DNA from: Bacillota bacterium
Lineage (GTDB): Bacteria > Bacillota > DTU030
Direction of reading: 5' to 3'
Length of the DNA: 7,174 nt
Assembly (NCBI GenBank): GCA_012842325.1
Contig: DUTA01000052.1
Span: 1-7,174 of the forward strand
In this document: positions 6,023 through 7,174 of the stretch, piece after piece
How positions within the stretch are numbered: position 1 is the first letter of the stretch
Layout of the letters: each line of letters opens with the position of its first letter
Program-made: the position numbers and the translations under genes
Notes under the pieces: generated by a model
The model's input: only the letters and a program-made list of their open reading frames with translations
Told to the model about the DNA's origin: nothing
Databases searched by the model: none

Positions 6023-6838
6023 CTATTTATCCCATGCGAAGGGTTTTCCTTCCAGCCGGTAGACGGCGGGGCGCCGGTCGGGAAAAACCCCGAATTCCCG
6101 CCGCACCTCCGCCACCCGCTCCAGGTCTAATTCAACAAGGATGGTTTCTTCCCCTGCCCCGGCTTCGGCCATTATTTCCCCCCAGGGGTCTACGGCCAGG
6201 GAGTGGCCGCAGGCCTTTCGTCCCCCTACCATGGTACCACAACCGTTGACTCCGATGACGTAGAGCTGGTTTTCAATAGCCCGGGCAAGGAGGAGGGTGC
6301 GCCAGTGGTGCAAGCGGGCACCGGGCCACTGGGCGGGGACGAGGAGGACCCGGGCCCCGGCCAGGGCCAGGGTCCGGGCCAGCTCCGGGAAACGCAGGTC
6401 GTAGCAGATCATGTGCCCCCAGGTAATTCCCTCGGCTGCAAAAAGGCCCGGCCGGGAGCCGGCGGTAAAGTAGTGGTGTTCCCTGCCGTGGGTAAAGAGA
6501 TGGATCTTCCGGTAACGGCCGATGACCTCCCCCTGCCGGTCGAAAACGTAGGTGGTATTGTAGAGGGCGCCGTCCACCCCCTCGGCGATGGAACCGGCGC
6601 AGATATTTACCCGGTACCGGCGGGCCAGCTCTGCCACGAAGGTTCTGGTCCGTTCCCCTTCCCCGGCCGCCAGCCGGGATACGTTGTCGGGATAAAAACC
6701 CAGATTCCAGGTCTCAGGAAATACCACCAGGTCCGCTTCCCCCGCCACCCCGGCCAGGAGTTCTTGAAAGCGGCGGCGGTTTTCTTCCGCCCGGCCCAGG
6801 AGGGTAGCCATCTGGACCAGGCCAATTTTCAGCTTCAT
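6023..6838 (-). CDS. Nitrilase-superfamily carbon-nitrogen hydrolase, omega-amidase type
   Basis: This encodes a 271-residue cytoplasmic hydrolase with the complete Glu-Lys-Cys triad of the nitrilase superfamily: E42 in VVFPETWNLGFYP, K111 in GRYRKIHLF and C145 in GHMICYDLRFPE. C145 in an ICYDLRFPE context and the overall length match the NIT2/YafV/MtnU branch, whose members hydrolyse the terminal amide of 2-oxoglutaramate or 2-oxosuccinamate, products of glutamine or asparagine transamination. I chose the ATG at 6838 because GGAGG (6846-6850 on this strand) is 7 bases upstream and the family's KIGLVQM start follows. An in-frame ATG at 6871 would add 11 unmatched residues and cover the ribosome site. 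The gene starts 33 bases after the methyltransferase and ends 17 bases before the aminotransferase, so an operon is likely. N-carbamoyl-amine or formamide-type substrates are alternatives. Confidence 0.9.
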   Translation of the reverse strand: MKLKIGLVQMATLLGRAEENRRRFQELLAGVAGEADLVVFPETWNLGFYPDNVSRLAAGEGERTRTFVAELARRYRVNICAGSIAEGVDGALYNTTYVFDRQGEVIGRYRKIHLFTHGREHHYFTAGSRPGLFAAEGITWGHMICYDLRFPELARTLALAGARVLLVPAQWPGARLHHWRTLLLARAIENQLYVIGVNGCGTMVGGRKACGHSLAVDPWGEIMAEAGAGEETILVELDLERVAEVRREFGVFPDRRPAVYRLEGKPFAWDK

Positions 6839-6871
6839 ACCACAGCCTCCCTCGGAAAATGGAAATTCCAA

Positions 6872-7174
6872 TCACTTCCCCTCGTTCCCGGGCTTGTCGA
6901 CCCGGGCGGCCAGCATGGCCCCACCCCCGGGGTTCTTCTCCCGTCCCTCCCATTCCAGTTCCCAGGCCTTTTCCAATTCGGCAGCGCTGGGATGGGGACC
7001 GAAAAAGACGGAGGAATTCCACTCTATCTTACCGGCAGGGACGCCCGTCACCCGGGCCAGGAGGGCCAAAAACTCCTCCGGGCGGTAGAAGTGCTGGTCC
7101 TCCCAGATGGAGCCCTCCTTCCGCCGGCTCCGCTCCTCGGCCCAGGGACTGTCGGCATTCAGGACGGCGATGAC
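6872..7174 (-). CDS. Probable SAM-dependent methyltransferase, C-terminal 100 residues (5' end outside window)
   Basis: The minus-strand frame is open from the right edge to TGA at 6872-6874, giving 100 residues. The SAM-binding N-terminal part lies outside the window. The visible part has the look of the C-terminal third of a class I (UbiE/type 11) methyltransferase: VIAVLNADSPWA as a late core strand, then RKEGSIWEDQHFYRPEEFLALLARVTG, similar to the common pattern in which an aromatic-rich stretch leads to the helix that precedes the last strands, and finally GGGAMLAARVDKP as the terminal strand. A shorter start at an internal TTG (7069) is unlikely because the conserved pattern continues upstream of it. 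The substrate is unknown. The 33-base gap to the next gene suggests it is part of the same operon. The family call rests on pattern alone and is moderate. Confidence 0.65.
   Translation of the reverse strand, partial: VIAVLNADSPWAEERSRRKEGSIWEDQHFYRPEEFLALLARVTGVPAGKIEWNSSVFFGPHPSAAELEKAWELEWEGREKNPGGGAMLAARVDKPGNEGK

Noticed and set aside
4821..6062. Long + strand open frame (413 codons) opposite the class I/II aminotransferase
   Set aside because: Its protein is low-complexity (rich in Gly, Pro, Gln) without any recognisable motif, and it mirrors a real gene with all catalytic residues. GC-rich codon use leaves the antisense frame without stops.
6839..6871. N-terminal extension of the nitrilase from the ATG at 6871
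   Set aside because: It would read through the GGAGG at 6846-6850, and the added residues do not fit the usual KIGLVQ start.

Overview
The window looks like a stretch of chromosome from a GC-rich, probably thermophilic member of the Firmicutes (Clostridia, Moorella-like). The signs are strong GGAGG-type Shine-Dalgarno sites, GC-rich codon use that opens long antisense frames, short intergenic gaps, compact hairpin-plus-T-run terminators, and a stand-alone ModE-type regulator. The genus is an inference from style and remembered gene types; no search was run. No rRNA, tRNA, insertion sequence, CRISPR array or phage gene is visible.

Left part, + strand (1-2558). The window opens inside a multi-spanning membrane protein whose C-terminal half resembles the GltS glutamate-symporter fold. 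A perfect TATAAT and a leader hairpin separate it from a metal-dependent amidohydrolase of the imidazolonepropionase/Xaa-Pro-dipeptidase type, which ends at a strong intrinsic terminator. Next comes an isolated 117-residue regulator made only of the ModE DNA-binding domain. It converges on the minus-strand genes at a compact terminator that can work in both directions.

Right part, - strand (2576-7174, transcribed right to left). The order is the C-terminal end of a probable SAM-dependent methyltransferase, a nitrilase-superfamily amidase of the omega-amidase type, a class I/II PLP aminotransferase, a ZIP-family metal transporter and a class III PLP aminotransferase of the putrescine/ornithine type. 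The first four are separated by only 33, 17 and 42 bases and look like one operon. The class III gene follows a 118-base gap that holds its own good promoter and a striking two-copy operator-like repeat, so it is probably controlled separately.

Functional picture (inference). The genes handle small nitrogen compounds: dipeptides or amino acids (transporter plus dipeptidase), glutamine-linked transamination (aminotransferase plus omega-amidase, as in the MtnV/MtnU pair of methionine salvage), and polyamine or omega-amino-acid breakdown (class III aminotransferase). The most notable non-coding signal is the promoter and repeat at 3982-4044. Nothing in the window shows a clearly new defence or mobile system.
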